Origin: RH-AL1 sp964247745
Lineage (GTDB): Bacteria > Pseudomonadota > Alphaproteobacteria > Rhizobiales > Beijerinckiaceae
Length of the DNA: 11,580 nt
Assembly: GCA_964247745.1 (NCBI GenBank)
Contig: CAXTVT010000094.1
Span: forward strand, 1-11,580
Direction of reading: 5' to 3'
Shown: positions 1-7,300 of the stretch, one piece after another
How the letters are laid out: every line of letters begins with the position of its first letter
Numbering within the stretch: position 1 is the first letter of the stretch
Translations under genes and position numbers: made by a program
The notes under the pieces: model-generated
Databases searched by the model: none
Seen by the model: only the letters and a program-made list of their open reading frames with translations
Told to the model about the DNA's origin: nothing

Positions 1-2008
<2,008 letters not shown>

Positions 2009-2090
2009 GGATGCTCCTCGCATTCTCTAGGCGGGCCCGCGATCGGGCGTCCGCTCGCCCTCCGGGGGCGCCATCGACGTGTGTCGCGCT

Positions 2091-2106
2091 GGAACGCTGG
2101 CGTTCC
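2091..2106 (-). repeat. Small inverted repeat in the rplL-rpoB spacer
   Basis: The arms GGAACG and CGTTCC (2091-2096 and 2101-2106) enclose a 4-nt loop. No T-tract follows on either strand. It is the third stem-loop in the rplL-rpoB spacer, after 2171-2196 and 2137-2160 in the transcript. It may be a minor element of the rpoB leader, or chance in GC-rich sequence. Confidence 0.35.
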
Positions 2107-2131
2107 GATCGGCCGCCGGTGGCCGAAACGC

Positions 2132-2160
2132 GAAAACCGAAAGGCCTCTAGGCCTTTCGG
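2132..2160 (-). terminator. Hairpin plus T-run between rplL and rpoB (probable attenuator)
   Basis: A perfect 10-bp inverted repeat, arms CCGAAAGGCC and GGCCTTTCGG (2137-2146 and 2151-2160) around a 4-nt loop, is followed in the minus-strand transcript by TTTT (2136-2133) and then a mixed T/G stretch. This has the form of a weak intrinsic terminator. In E. coli a partial terminator between rplL and rpoB lowers polymerase subunit expression relative to ribosomal proteins. A similar role here is inferred from position and structure. The short T-run suggests incomplete termination, which fits the lack of a clear rpoB promoter in the spacer. Confidence 0.65.
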
Positions 2161-2170
2161 GTCGTAGACG

Positions 2171-2196
2171 GAGATGCGGACCGGAGTCCGCATCTC
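2171..2196 (-). repeat. Perfect 11-bp stem-loop downstream of rplL
   Basis: The arms GAGATGCGGAC and GTCCGCATCTC (2171-2181 and 2186-2196) pair perfectly around a 4-nt loop. It starts 34 nt after the rplL stop codon in the transcript and lies 10 nt upstream of the attenuator-like hairpin at 2137-2160. No T-run follows, so it is not an intrinsic terminator by itself. It could protect the rplL 3' end after processing or act as an RNase III site, as known for the E. coli rplL-rpoB spacer. That role is inferred from position only. Confidence 0.6.
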
Positions 2197-2230
2197 GATG
2201 ACGTGGTCGGCCGCAAGCGGCGCGCGCTCC

Positions 2231-2602
2231 CTACTTGATTTCGACCTTGGCGCCGGCCTTCTCGAGCTGGGCCTTGAGCTTGGCGGCGTCGTCCTTGTTG
2301 ACGCCCTCCTTGACCGGCTTCGGGGCGCCCTCGACGAGGTCCTTGGCTTCCTTGAGACCGAGGCCGGTGATCGCGCGGACCTCCTTGATGACTTCGATCT
2401 TCTTGTCGCCGATCGCGGCGAGGACGACCGTGAACTCGGTCTGCTCCTCGACGGGCGCAGCGGCGGAGGCGGCAGGGCCGGCTACGGCGACCGCGGCAGC
2501 CGCGGAGACGCCCCATTTTTCTTCGAGAAGCTTTGCGAGATCGGCGGCTTCGAGAACGGTCAGGCTGGAGAGGTCGTCGACAATCTTTTCGAGATTGGCC
2601 AT
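2231..2602 (-). CDS. rplL: 50S ribosomal protein L7/L12
   Basis: L7/L12 is the multi-copy stalk protein of the large subunit and recruits translation GTPases to the ribosome. The product is 123 aa, normal for the family. The N-terminal dimerisation domain (about residues 1-32) is followed by an Ala/Val/Pro-rich hinge (about 33-52) and the globular C-terminal domain, with the factor-binding region GLGLKEAKDLVE and the typical ending KLKAQLEKAGAKVEIK. The ATG at 2602 follows AAGGA. It lies 56 nt downstream of rplJ, which encodes its binding partner, in the usual rplJ-rplL order. Both are expected to be held in check by the L10-L12 complex binding the rplJ leader. Confidence 0.98.
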   Translation of the reverse strand: MANLEKIVDDLSSLTVLEAADLAKLLEEKWGVSAAAAVAVAGPAASAAAPVEEQTEFTVVLAAIGDKKIEVIKEVRAITGLGLKEAKDLVEGAPKPVKEGVNKDDAAKLKAQLEKAGAKVEIK

Positions 2603-2658
2603 TGGGTTCGTTCCTTGGATGTTGGTTCGATGAAAGGGTGTCTGGAGCGTGATCGATC

Positions 2659-3189
2659 TCAGGCGGCTTCGGCGTCCACCTTGTCCTTGTCCGCGTAGGC
2701 GGCAAAAACGCGCGCGAGCTTGGCGGCCGGAGCCGTCTGCAGCTGCGCAAGCTTGGTCGCGGGCGCCTGGATGAGGCCGATGATCTTCGCGCGAAGTTCA
2801 TCGAGCGACGGCATCGTCGCCAGCGACTTGACCGAGTTGACGTCGAGCGCGGTTTGACCCATCGCGCCGCCGAGGATGACGAGCTTCTCGAAATCCTTGG
2901 CGAAGGCGACCGCAGCCCTGGGTGCTGCGACCGGATCGTCCGAATAGGCGATCAGGGTCGGGCCGGTCATCAGACCGGCGATGGACGCGCTCGGCGTCCC
3001 TTCGAGAGCGATCTTGACCAAACGGTTCTTCGCGACCTCGACCTTGGCGCCAGCATCGCGCATCCGCTTACGCAGATTTTGCATCTGGGCCACGGTCAGG
3101 CCGGAATAATGGGCCACCACCACGACGGACGTCGTCTTGAAGACGTCGTTCAACGTGGCAACAGCCTCCTTTTTTTCCGCTCTGTCCAC
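2659..3189 (-). CDS. rplJ: 50S ribosomal protein L10 (GTG start)
   Basis: L10 anchors L7/L12 dimers to 23S rRNA at the stalk base and is the usual translational autoregulator of this operon. I chose the GTG at 3189 because it yields the standard alphaproteobacterial N-terminus (V/M)DRAEKKEAVATLNDVF and has AGGAGA 5 nt upstream. The frame is open further upstream, but that sequence is the leader and does not look like L10. The product is 176 aa, normal length. Conserved features are VVVAHYSGLTVAQM (about residues 23-36), the RNA-binding KVEVAKNRLVKIAL (about 49-62) and a C-terminal helix that would carry L12 dimers. The GTG start may limit translation. Identity is certain; the start is well supported. 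Confidence 0.96.
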   Translation of the reverse strand: MDRAEKKEAVATLNDVFKTTSVVVVAHYSGLTVAQMQNLRKRMRDAGAKVEVAKNRLVKIALEGTPSASIAGLMTGPTLIAYSDDPVAAPRAAVAFAKDFEKLVILGGAMGQTALDVNSVKSLATMPSLDELRAKIIGLIQAPATKLAQLQTAPAAKLARVFAAYADKDKVDAEAA

Positions 3190-3200
3190 TTGCGTCTCCT

Positions 3201-3249
3201 GGAGACTATGTCTCCTGGCGCGGGCTCGGGAGAGCCCGCAGGTTGCGGG
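3201..3249 (-). repeat. Overlapping stem-loops and duplicated Shine-Dalgarno segment before rplJ
   Basis: Three hairpins lie within 50 nt. The stem 3220-3227/3232-3239 (8 bp, 4-nt loop) and the stem 3235-3240/3244-3249 (6 bp, 3-nt loop) share bases 3235-3239, so they cannot form together. A third stem, 3201-3206/3210-3215, abuts the ribosome-binding site. In addition the 9-mer CCAGGAGAC occurs twice, at 3194-3202 and 3210-3218 (period 16 nt); the copy nearest rplJ contains the Shine-Dalgarno. The arrangement could switch ribosome access, but this is inferred from base pairing only. Confidence 0.5.
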
Positions 3250-3489
3250 AACCGCCAAGATCCGCCGTTGCGGGCGGAAGGCGGCGCGGCACCTGTCCCC
3301 GATCCGGCGCGAACGCCTTCCCGGCAGAGGGATCGAACCAAAATCGAGCACGCGCGGGCGTGAGCCCGTCCTGCTGAAATCCGGCTTCCCCGTCTATGCT
3401 GGCACCTCTCGATCGACCGATGAAACCGGACGATGTCGAGAACATTGAGGAAACGTTCCGGCGCGTGCCGAGGCGTTTCCGCCTGCAGT

Positions 3490-3591
3490 CTAGGACAGGA
3501 CGTGGCCGGAAAGGGTTTGGGCGAGACCCAGACCCTCCAGCCACTCCACCTCGTCACGCTCCGTGCATTCGATGAAGCCGGCGCGTACCAA
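3490..3591 (-). other. Doubtful short open frame in the rplJ leader
   Basis: A minus-strand frame with TTG at 3591 and TAG at 3490-3492 encodes 33 aa, beginning (M)VRAGFIECTERDEVEW and ending TLSGHVLS. AAGAGA lies about 6 nt before the TTG. The frame is also open upstream, without stops, all the way to the rplA stop codon (71 sense codons in the rplA frame), with no ATG. The distal half has codon use with mostly C or G at third positions and a plausible mix of charged and hydrophobic residues. It could be a leader peptide, a decayed gene end, or chance. I recognise no family. Confidence 0.15.
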
Positions 3592-3657
3592 GATATCTCT
3601 TATAAATGCGAACCAGAGCGACTCCGCATCAGCTCCGGAACCTCTATCTAACGGCTG

Positions 3658-3682
3658 AAAAACCTCTTGCCAAGAGGCTTTT
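3658..3682 (-). terminator. Rho-independent terminator after rplA
   Basis: In the minus-strand transcript an A-rich segment and a G precede the stem CCTCTT/AAGAGG (3663-3668 with 3672-3677), loop GGC, and a run of five T (3662-3658). It begins about 26 nt after the rplA stop. It would end or reduce the secE-nusG-rplKA transcript, implying that rplJL-rpoB is read from its own promoter in the leader or by readthrough. The opposite strand also has TTTT after the stem (3679-3682), so it could work in both directions. Confidence 0.8.
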
Positions 3683-3705
3683 CTTCGTTTCCGCCGTTTA
3701 ATGCA

Positions 3706-4407
3706 TCACGCCGGTGAGCCGGCCGTTACACTGGACGGATCGACCTTCACGCCCGGCCCCATCGTCGAGGATAAGGCGATGCGTTGCAGGTAGGTGCCCT
3801 TGGCGCCGGCCGGCTTGGCTTTGGAGACCGCATCGACGAAGGCATTGATGTTCTGGACCAGCTGTTCCGCGCCGAACGACGCCTTGCCGACGCTGCCTTG
3901 GATGATCCCGGCCTTCTCGACCCGGAACTCGACGGCGCCACCCTTTGAGGCTTTCACTGCGGCGGTGACGTCCATCGTCACCGTACCGACCTTGGGGTTC
4001 GGCATCATGCCCCGCGGACCCAGCACCTTGCCGAGACGTCCGACGAGCGGCATCATGTCGGGCGTGGCGATGCAGCGATCGAAATCGATCGTGCCACCCT
4101 GTACCGTCGTCACCAGATCCTCAGCGCCCACGACATCGGCGCCGGCAGCCCTCGCTTCGTCGGCCTTCGCACCGCGCGCGAACACCGCCACCTTGAGCGT
4201 GCGACCCGTGCCGTTCGGCAAGTTGACCACGCCGCGCACCATCTGGTCGGCATGCTTGGGGTCGACACCGAGGTTCATGGCGATTTCGACGGTCTCGTCG
4301 AACTTCGCCGAGGCCCGATCCTTCACCATCGCGACTGCGTCGGCCACGGGGTAGAGCTTGATCCGGTCGATGCCCTCGCGGGCCTTGTTGAGACGCTTCT
4401 CTGCCAT
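3706..4407 (-). CDS. rplA: 50S ribosomal protein L1
   Basis: L1 binds 23S rRNA at the mobile stalk near the E site and commonly represses the rplKA mRNA by binding its leader. The ATG at 4407 gives MAEKRLNKAREGIDR and a 233-aa product, normal for bacterial L1 (about 230). The L1 signature region lies at about residues 114-145, with TPDMMPLVGRLGKVLGPRG followed by MMPNPK. The start lies 5 nt after the rplK stop, and GTGGGG/TAGGG overlapping that stop acts as the ribosome-binding site, so translation is probably coupled to rplK. A terminator follows directly. Identification is certain. Confidence 0.98.
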   Translation of the reverse strand: MAEKRLNKAREGIDRIKLYPVADAVAMVKDRASAKFDETVEIAMNLGVDPKHADQMVRGVVNLPNGTGRTLKVAVFARGAKADEARAAGADVVGAEDLVTTVQGGTIDFDRCIATPDMMPLVGRLGKVLGPRGMMPNPKVGTVTMDVTAAVKASKGGAVEFRVEKAGIIQGSVGKASFGAEQLVQNINAFVDAVSKAKPAGAKGTYLQRIALSSTMGPGVKVDPSSVTAGSPA

Positions 4408-4412
4408 GATCC

Positions 4413-4844
4413 CTACCCCACCACCTCGAGGCCCATCGAACGGGCGGAGCCTTCGATCATCGCGCTGGCCGCTTCCACGGATGCGCAATTGAGATCGGGC
4501 ATCTTCTTGGTCGCGATCTCGGAAATCTGGGCGCGGGTGATGCTGCCGACGAATGCACCCTTTCCGACCGTCGCCGAACCGGACTTGATGCCCGACGCCT
4601 GCTTCAGGAAGTAGGACACCGGCGGCTGCTTCATCTCGAAGGTGAAGGAGCGGTCCTGATAGGCGGTGATGATGACGGGAATCGGCATTCCCTTCTCGAG
4701 CTGCTGAGTCTTGGCGTTGAACGCCTTGCAGAATTCCATGATGTTCAGGCCGCGCTGGCCGAGCGCGGGCCCGATCGGCGGCGACGGGTTCGCGGACCCC
4801 GCCGGCACCTGCAGCTTGATGTAACCGGTAACCTTCTTTGCCAT
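4413..4844 (-). CDS. rplK: 50S ribosomal protein L11
   Basis: L11 forms the GTPase-associated centre with the L10-L12 stalk and helps stringent-factor sensing of stalled ribosomes. The product is 143 aa (family about 141-143). The N-terminal domain begins MAKKVTGYIKLQVPAG and has the proline-rich loop PSPPIGPALGQRG at about residues 20-32. The C-terminal rRNA-binding domain ends with the family signature around residues 115-132 (MPDLNCASVEAASAMIEG). The ATG at 4844 follows AAAGGAG at a good distance. It is first of the rplK-rplA pair, 110 nt after nusG, and the intervening leader is the expected place for L1 autoregulation. Confidence 0.98.
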   Translation of the reverse strand: MAKKVTGYIKLQVPAGSANPSPPIGPALGQRGLNIMEFCKAFNAKTQQLEKGMPIPVIITAYQDRSFTFEMKQPPVSYFLKQASGIKSGSATVGKGAFVGSITRAQISEIATKKMPDLNCASVEAASAMIEGSARSMGLEVVG

Positions 4845-4922
4845 GAGACACTCCTTTGATCGTGGTGCGGCGCTGGCTCGCCTTCCACGTGGGCTTCGAC
4901 CGTCCGACTAGGCGGCGATCTC

Positions 4923-4942
4923 CGCCTCCAACGACGGAGGCG
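4923..4942 (-). repeat. Stem-loop in the nusG-rplK spacer
   Basis: The arms CGCCTCC and GGAGGCG (4923-4929 and 4936-4942) enclose a 6-nt loop, starting 12 nt after the nusG stop. No T-run follows, so I do not call it a terminator. The 110-nt spacer between nusG and rplK is the usual place for the L1 translational operator, but I cannot recognise that motif by eye and see no good promoter. Confidence 0.5.
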
Positions 4943-4954
4943 AAACTGATGTGA

Positions 4955-5488
4955 TCAGGTCACCTTTTCGACCTGGGCGTATTCCAACTCGACCGGCGTG
5001 GCCCGACCGAAGATCGAAACCGCGACCTTGACGCGCGAGCGGCCCTCGTCGACCTCCTCGATCGTTCCGTTGAACGAGGCGAACGGGCCGTCGGCGACGC
5101 GAACGTTCTCGCCGATCTCGAAGCGGATCGTGGTCTTGGGCCGCTCGACCCCATCCTGAACCTGGCCCTTGATACGCTCGGCCTCGGCATCGGGGATCGG
5201 CACCGGCTTCTTGTCGGCGCCGAGGAAGCCGGTGACCTTCGGCGTGTTCTTGATCAGGTGGTAGATGTCGTCGGAGAGGTCGCACTTCACGAGCACGTAA
5301 CCGGGAAAGAACTTCCTTTCCGCCGAGACCTTGCGGCCTTTGCGGACCTCGGTGATGTTCTCCGTCGGCACCAGGATCTCGTCGAACTTCTCCTCGAGAC
5401 CTCGCTGCGCCGCCTGCTCGCGAATCGATTGCGCGACCTTCTTCTCGAAGTTCGAGTGAGCGTGAACGATGTACCAGCGCTTGTTCAT
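4955..5488 (-). CDS. nusG: Transcription termination/antitermination factor NusG
   Basis: NusG binds RNA polymerase through its NGN domain and Rho or S10 through its KOW domain, coupling transcription with termination and translation. The product is 177 aa, normal. The NGN domain runs from about residue 3 (RWYIVHAHSNFEKKVAQSI) to about 95 and includes RKFFPGYVLVK at 58-68. The KOW domain is at about 125-160, with GENVRVADGPFASFNGTIEEV. I chose the ATG at 5488 because MNKRWYIVHAHS matches the family N-terminus; a frame extension upstream overlaps secE. The start lies 22 nt after the secE stop and lacks a strong Shine-Dalgarno, suggesting coupling to secE translation. Confidence 0.97.
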   Translation of the reverse strand: MNKRWYIVHAHSNFEKKVAQSIREQAAQRGLEEKFDEILVPTENITEVRKGRKVSAERKFFPGYVLVKCDLSDDIYHLIKNTPKVTGFLGADKKPVPIPDAEAERIKGQVQDGVERPKTTIRFEIGENVRVADGPFASFNGTIEEVDEGRSRVKVAVSIFGRATPVELEYAQVEKVT

Positions 5489-5510
5489 GACGGTCGATTC
5501 TGATCGGCGA

Positions 5511-5702
5511 CTAACGGCCGAAGCCAAGGATGATTTGGATGGCCAGATGGATCAGCTGATCGGTGATCGCCAGGAAAGCCGAGGCCAGGACGCACATCAA
5601 CATGACCAGCATGGTGGTGATCACGGTCTCGCGCCGGTTCGGCCACGTGACCTTGCTGCCCTCCTGGCGAACCTGCTGGATGAACTCGAACGGATTGGCC
5701 AT
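5511..5702 (-). CDS. secE: Preprotein translocase subunit SecE
   Basis: SecE is the essential small clamp subunit of the SecYEG channel in the inner membrane. The ATG at 5702 gives 63 aa, MANPFEFIQQVRQEGSKVTW followed by PNRRET, the conserved cytoplasmic amphipathic segment. A single long hydrophobic span follows at about residues 28-60. The 63-aa single-span form is usual outside gammaproteobacteria. An in-frame upstream ATG would add 14 residues (MRFARSGIRTIIGH); I prefer the shorter form by family similarity, though neither start has an ideal Shine-Dalgarno. It is followed by nusG, the standard pair. Unusually for this group, no tRNA-Trp or tuf gene lies immediately upstream. Confidence 0.95.
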   Translation of the reverse strand: MANPFEFIQQVRQEGSKVTWPNRRETVITTMLVMLMCVLASAFLAITDQLIHLAIQIILGFGR

Positions 5703-5744
5703 GTGTCCGATGATGGTGCGGATGCCGCTCCTCGCGAAGCGCAT

Positions 5745-5784
5745 CAAAAACAAAGTGGCGCGGGACCAGTCGGTCCCGCGCCAC
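5745..5784 (-). terminator. Very strong intrinsic terminator-like hairpin upstream of secE
   Basis: A perfect 13-bp inverted repeat, arms GTGGCGCGGGACC and GGTCCCGCGCCAC (5755-5767 and 5772-5784) around a 4-nt loop, is followed in the minus-strand transcript by TTTGTTTTT (5754-5746). This is a textbook intrinsic terminator for the upstream small membrane protein gene, which stops 62 nt earlier. It lies only 43 nt before the secE ATG, so the secE promoter must lie within or before it; a candidate is at 5790-5818. It is the strongest structure in the window. Confidence 0.85.
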
Positions 5785-5789
5785 AAATT

Positions 5790-5818
5790 CTCATAGACAG
5801 ACTTTGCGCCCCGCGCAA
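5790..5818 (-). promoter_or_regulatory. Candidate sigma-70 type promoter for secE-nusG
   Basis: On the minus strand, TTGCGC (5818-5813) and TATGAG (5795-5790) are separated by exactly 17 nt. The -35 matches the TTG core of alphaproteobacterial housekeeping promoters. Transcription would start near 5784-5783, the first base of the 13-bp hairpin, so the mRNA would begin with that stem. There is no other room for a promoter between the hairpin and secE. The call rests on spacing and partial consensus only. Confidence 0.4.
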
Positions 5819-5846
5819 GCCCGCTTCCGCTGAAAGAGGCGCCTCC

Positions 5847-6068
5847 TCAAGCCTTGGCGCCTTGCGCCTCCGGCAGCGACGACGCTGCGAAGATGAGCCC
5901 GACGCCGGCACCGGCGATGGAAGCCGCCCCGAGCACCCAGGTCATGCGCATCAGGGTCGCTCCGCTTTCACCGAAAGCGAGGATCTGAAGGGCCCAAACG
6001 GCGCCGACGCAGATCGCCATGAAGCCGATCATCCGGAGAAGGCTCGGGCCGTTTGCTTCGTTCGTCAT
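5847..6068 (-). CDS. Small two-helix membrane protein of unknown function
   Basis: This 73-aa protein starts at ATG 6068 with GAGGGG 7 nt upstream. It has a short polar N-terminus (MTNEANGPSLLR), a hydrophobic segment at about residues 13-32, a short loop with GESG, a second hydrophobic segment at about 43-63 rich in Gly and Ala, and a polar tail. This predicts a two-span inner-membrane protein with both ends on the same side. I do not recognise a family. It lies 126 nt downstream of the thioredoxin-like gene and just before the strong terminator, so it may be the last gene of the cassette or have its own promoter. The clear ribosome-binding site and hydrophobic pattern support a real gene. 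Confidence 0.7.
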   Translation of the reverse strand: MTNEANGPSLLRMIGFMAICVGAVWALQILAFGESGATLMRMTWVLGAASIAGAGVGLIFAASSLPEAQGAKA

Positions 6069-6101
6069 GTTCGTTCCCCTCGTGTTGACGGAAGAACATG
6101 C

Positions 6102-6119
6102 GAACCGCGCACCCGGTTC
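6102..6119 (-). repeat. Inverted repeat upstream of the small membrane protein gene
   Basis: The arms GAACCG and CGGTTC (6102-6107 and 6114-6119) enclose a 6-nt loop, 34 nt before the ATG at 6068. The surrounding 126-nt gap (6069-6194) holds no gene. It contains a TTGAAC that could be a -35 but no good -10 at the right distance. The repeat may be an operator or a weak RNA hairpin, and there is no T-run after it. Confidence 0.3.
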
Positions 6120-6194
6120 AAGGTCAGGACCACCGAAACCACCATCGTGGCTAAAAGATCACTAAAGGCAACCGGTGACGTTAAGACGTCGAAC

Positions 6195-6635
6195 TCAGGT
6201 GGTGCCGGTCGCGAGCGTCTTTTCCATGAGATCCTCTATCCATTCCGCCTGGGTCTCCCCGGTGGACCGGCCGACCTCCTTGCTGCCGCGGAACACGATC
6301 AAGGTGCTCTGTACGTTGGCGTGAAACTTCCGCATCACGTCTTTCTGGGTGTCGAAGTTGACTTTGAAGATCACGAGATCCTTGAATTTCGGCTCGGCGC
6401 GCAGCTTTTCCAAAATCGGCGCCTGGCGCGCGCAGATCTGGCACCAGGTCGCGTAAGTGTCGACGAGGATCGGCTTGCCCGTCTGCTGCGCCGCAGCGAG
6501 CGCGGCTTCGGTGAAAGGCTGCTCCGGCTCGGCCTGCGCAGCGAACGCGCTGCTCGCCGCTCCGGCCGGTAGTGCCAGCACCAGCAGCGTGGCAAAGCCC
6601 AGAACGCTCGTGACACGTCGGCGATCGATCATCAT
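6195..6635 (-). CDS. Periplasmic thioredoxin-like protein with CQIC active site
   Basis: This 146-aa protein has a basic N-terminus (MMIDRRR), a hydrophobic stretch at about residues 9-32 ending AFA-AQA that fits a Sec signal peptide, and a thioredoxin fold. The redox motif is WCQIC at 64-68 (C65, C68) within DTYATWCQICARQAPIL. At the position where thioredoxins have the cis-proline (usually PT before a beta strand) the sequence is VQSTLIVF, so Ser110 replaces Pro. The ATG at 6635 has GAGGAG 6 nt upstream; a second ATG follows at once. It lies 53 nt after the rhodanese-like gene in the same direction. By context it may keep the SoxYZ-like cysteine or the rhodanese cysteines reduced, as SoxS/SoxW do in Sox systems; this is inference. 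Confidence 0.85.
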   Translation of the reverse strand: MMIDRRRVTSVLGFATLLVLALPAGAASSAFAAQAEPEQPFTEAALAAAQQTGKPILVDTYATWCQICARQAPILEKLRAEPKFKDLVIFKVNFDTQKDVMRKFHANVQSTLIVFRGSKEVGRSTGETQAEWIEDLMEKTLATGTT

Positions 6636-6688
6636 TTCGCTCTCCTCATGCGGCGAATGTCTTGAACGGGAACGGCGGGTACGACCTT

Positions 6689-7300
6689 CTACTGGGTCGC
6701 CTCTATGGGCAGTGAGTCGACCCACGCGGCGTCCGGTTTAACCACGCGGGTTTCGTGATCCGTCTGCCAGCCTTCGGTCCCATCCGGATACCAATAGACA
6801 TGGGTATATCGCGCGCCGACCAGCCGCTTGGCGGCATTCCAACTGCCCCAGCAGTCAGGGTGGCAGAACGTGACGATCGGCTTCGCCTTGTCACCGCCCG
6901 TCAACGCCGCGAGACGTGTCGCGAAGGCGTCGGCATAAGGTCCCCCGCCATCGCCTTTGCCACCGCCCTGCAGAAAGACGGCGCCCGGAAGCGACCGGTG
7001 GCTCGGCAGCCAGATCATGTCCTTGTCCATGCTCGGCGGTTTACGATCCTTCTCGGCAACGTCCAGCAGAAGCGGGTGCTCGGCACCGATGAGGGTGGCG
7101 AGCTGCTTGGTGTCGATCACCGTCCCGCCCGATATCGTGCTCGGCGTGTAGCCGTGCATCGCGCCCTGGTAGAAACCAGCCGGTTCGGGAACATGGCCGG
7201 GCTGCACGGCCGAAGGCTCGTCGGCCCACGCCACCTCTTCCCCGGGCGCCATCGCCCCGAGGACGAGGAGCGACGAGACGGCAATCGCCGCGACGCGCAT
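6689..7300 (-). CDS. Rhodanese-like periplasmic protein, PQQ-dependent catabolism-associated CXXCW type
   Basis: The 203-aa product has a signal peptide (hydrophobic residues about 4-20, likely cleavage after AWA at 24-26) and a rhodanese-like domain at about 60-195. The motif TFCHPDCWGSWNAAKR (C146, C150, W151) matches the family annotated as PQQ-dependent catabolism-associated CXXCW motif protein, whose cysteines are actually spaced C-x3-C-W. A classical rhodanese has one catalytic Cys in a CxxxxR loop; here the second Cys-Trp is the distinguishing feature. The ATG at 7300 overlaps the TGA of the preceding gene (TGATG) with no separate Shine-Dalgarno, so translation is coupled. Family members are encoded beside quinoprotein dehydrogenase genes; the substrate is not established to my knowledge. 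Confidence 0.88.
   Translation of the reverse strand: MRVAAIAVSSLLVLGAMAPGEEVAWADEPSAVQPGHVPEPAGFYQGAMHGYTPSTISGGTVIDTKQLATLIGAEHPLLLDVAEKDRKPPSMDKDMIWLPSHRSLPGAVFLQGGGKGDGGGPYADAFATRLAALTGGDKAKPIVTFCHPDCWGSWNAAKRLVGARYTHVYWYPDGTEGWQTDHETRVVKPDAAWVDSLPIEATQ

Larger units (their letters stand above)
3190..3657 (-). promoter_or_regulatory. rplJ leader region (candidate L10 autoregulatory leader)
   Basis: This is the 468-nt gap between the rplA terminator and the rplJ GTG. I see no convincing gene in it apart from a doubtful short frame (3490-3591). Near rplJ it is dense in stem-loops: GCGGGCTC/GAGCCCGC (3220-3227 with 3232-3239), an overlapping CCCGCA/TGCGGG (3235-3240 with 3244-3249), and GGAGAC/GTCTCC (3201-3206 with 3210-3215) just before the Shine-Dalgarno. 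In many bacteria the L10-L12 complex binds a structured leader here and represses rplJL translation. Position and length fit, but I cannot identify the L10 binding motif by eye. A promoter is expected in the distal part because a terminator precedes it; the best -10-like sequence is TATAAG (about 3599-3604, minus strand) without a good -35. Confidence 0.55.

Noticed and set aside
3329..3339. GGTTCGATCCC on the minus strand, resembling a tRNA T-loop
   Set aside because: The flanking bases do not form a T-stem, and no acceptor, D or anticodon arm can be drawn around it.
3150..3557. Overlapping open frames of 112-169 codons on both strands in the rplJ leader
   Set aside because: They are Arg/Pro/Ser-rich, overlap rplJ or the structured leader, lack ribosome-binding sites and match no family I know.
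5700..5850. tRNA-Trp gene expected upstream of secE
   Set aside because: No cloverleaf or T-loop is present. The only strong structure is the 13-bp terminator-like hairpin.
6181..6194. GACGT-rich near-palindrome just after the thioredoxin-like gene as a terminator
   Set aside because: The stem is only 4-5 bp and no T-run follows on the minus strand.
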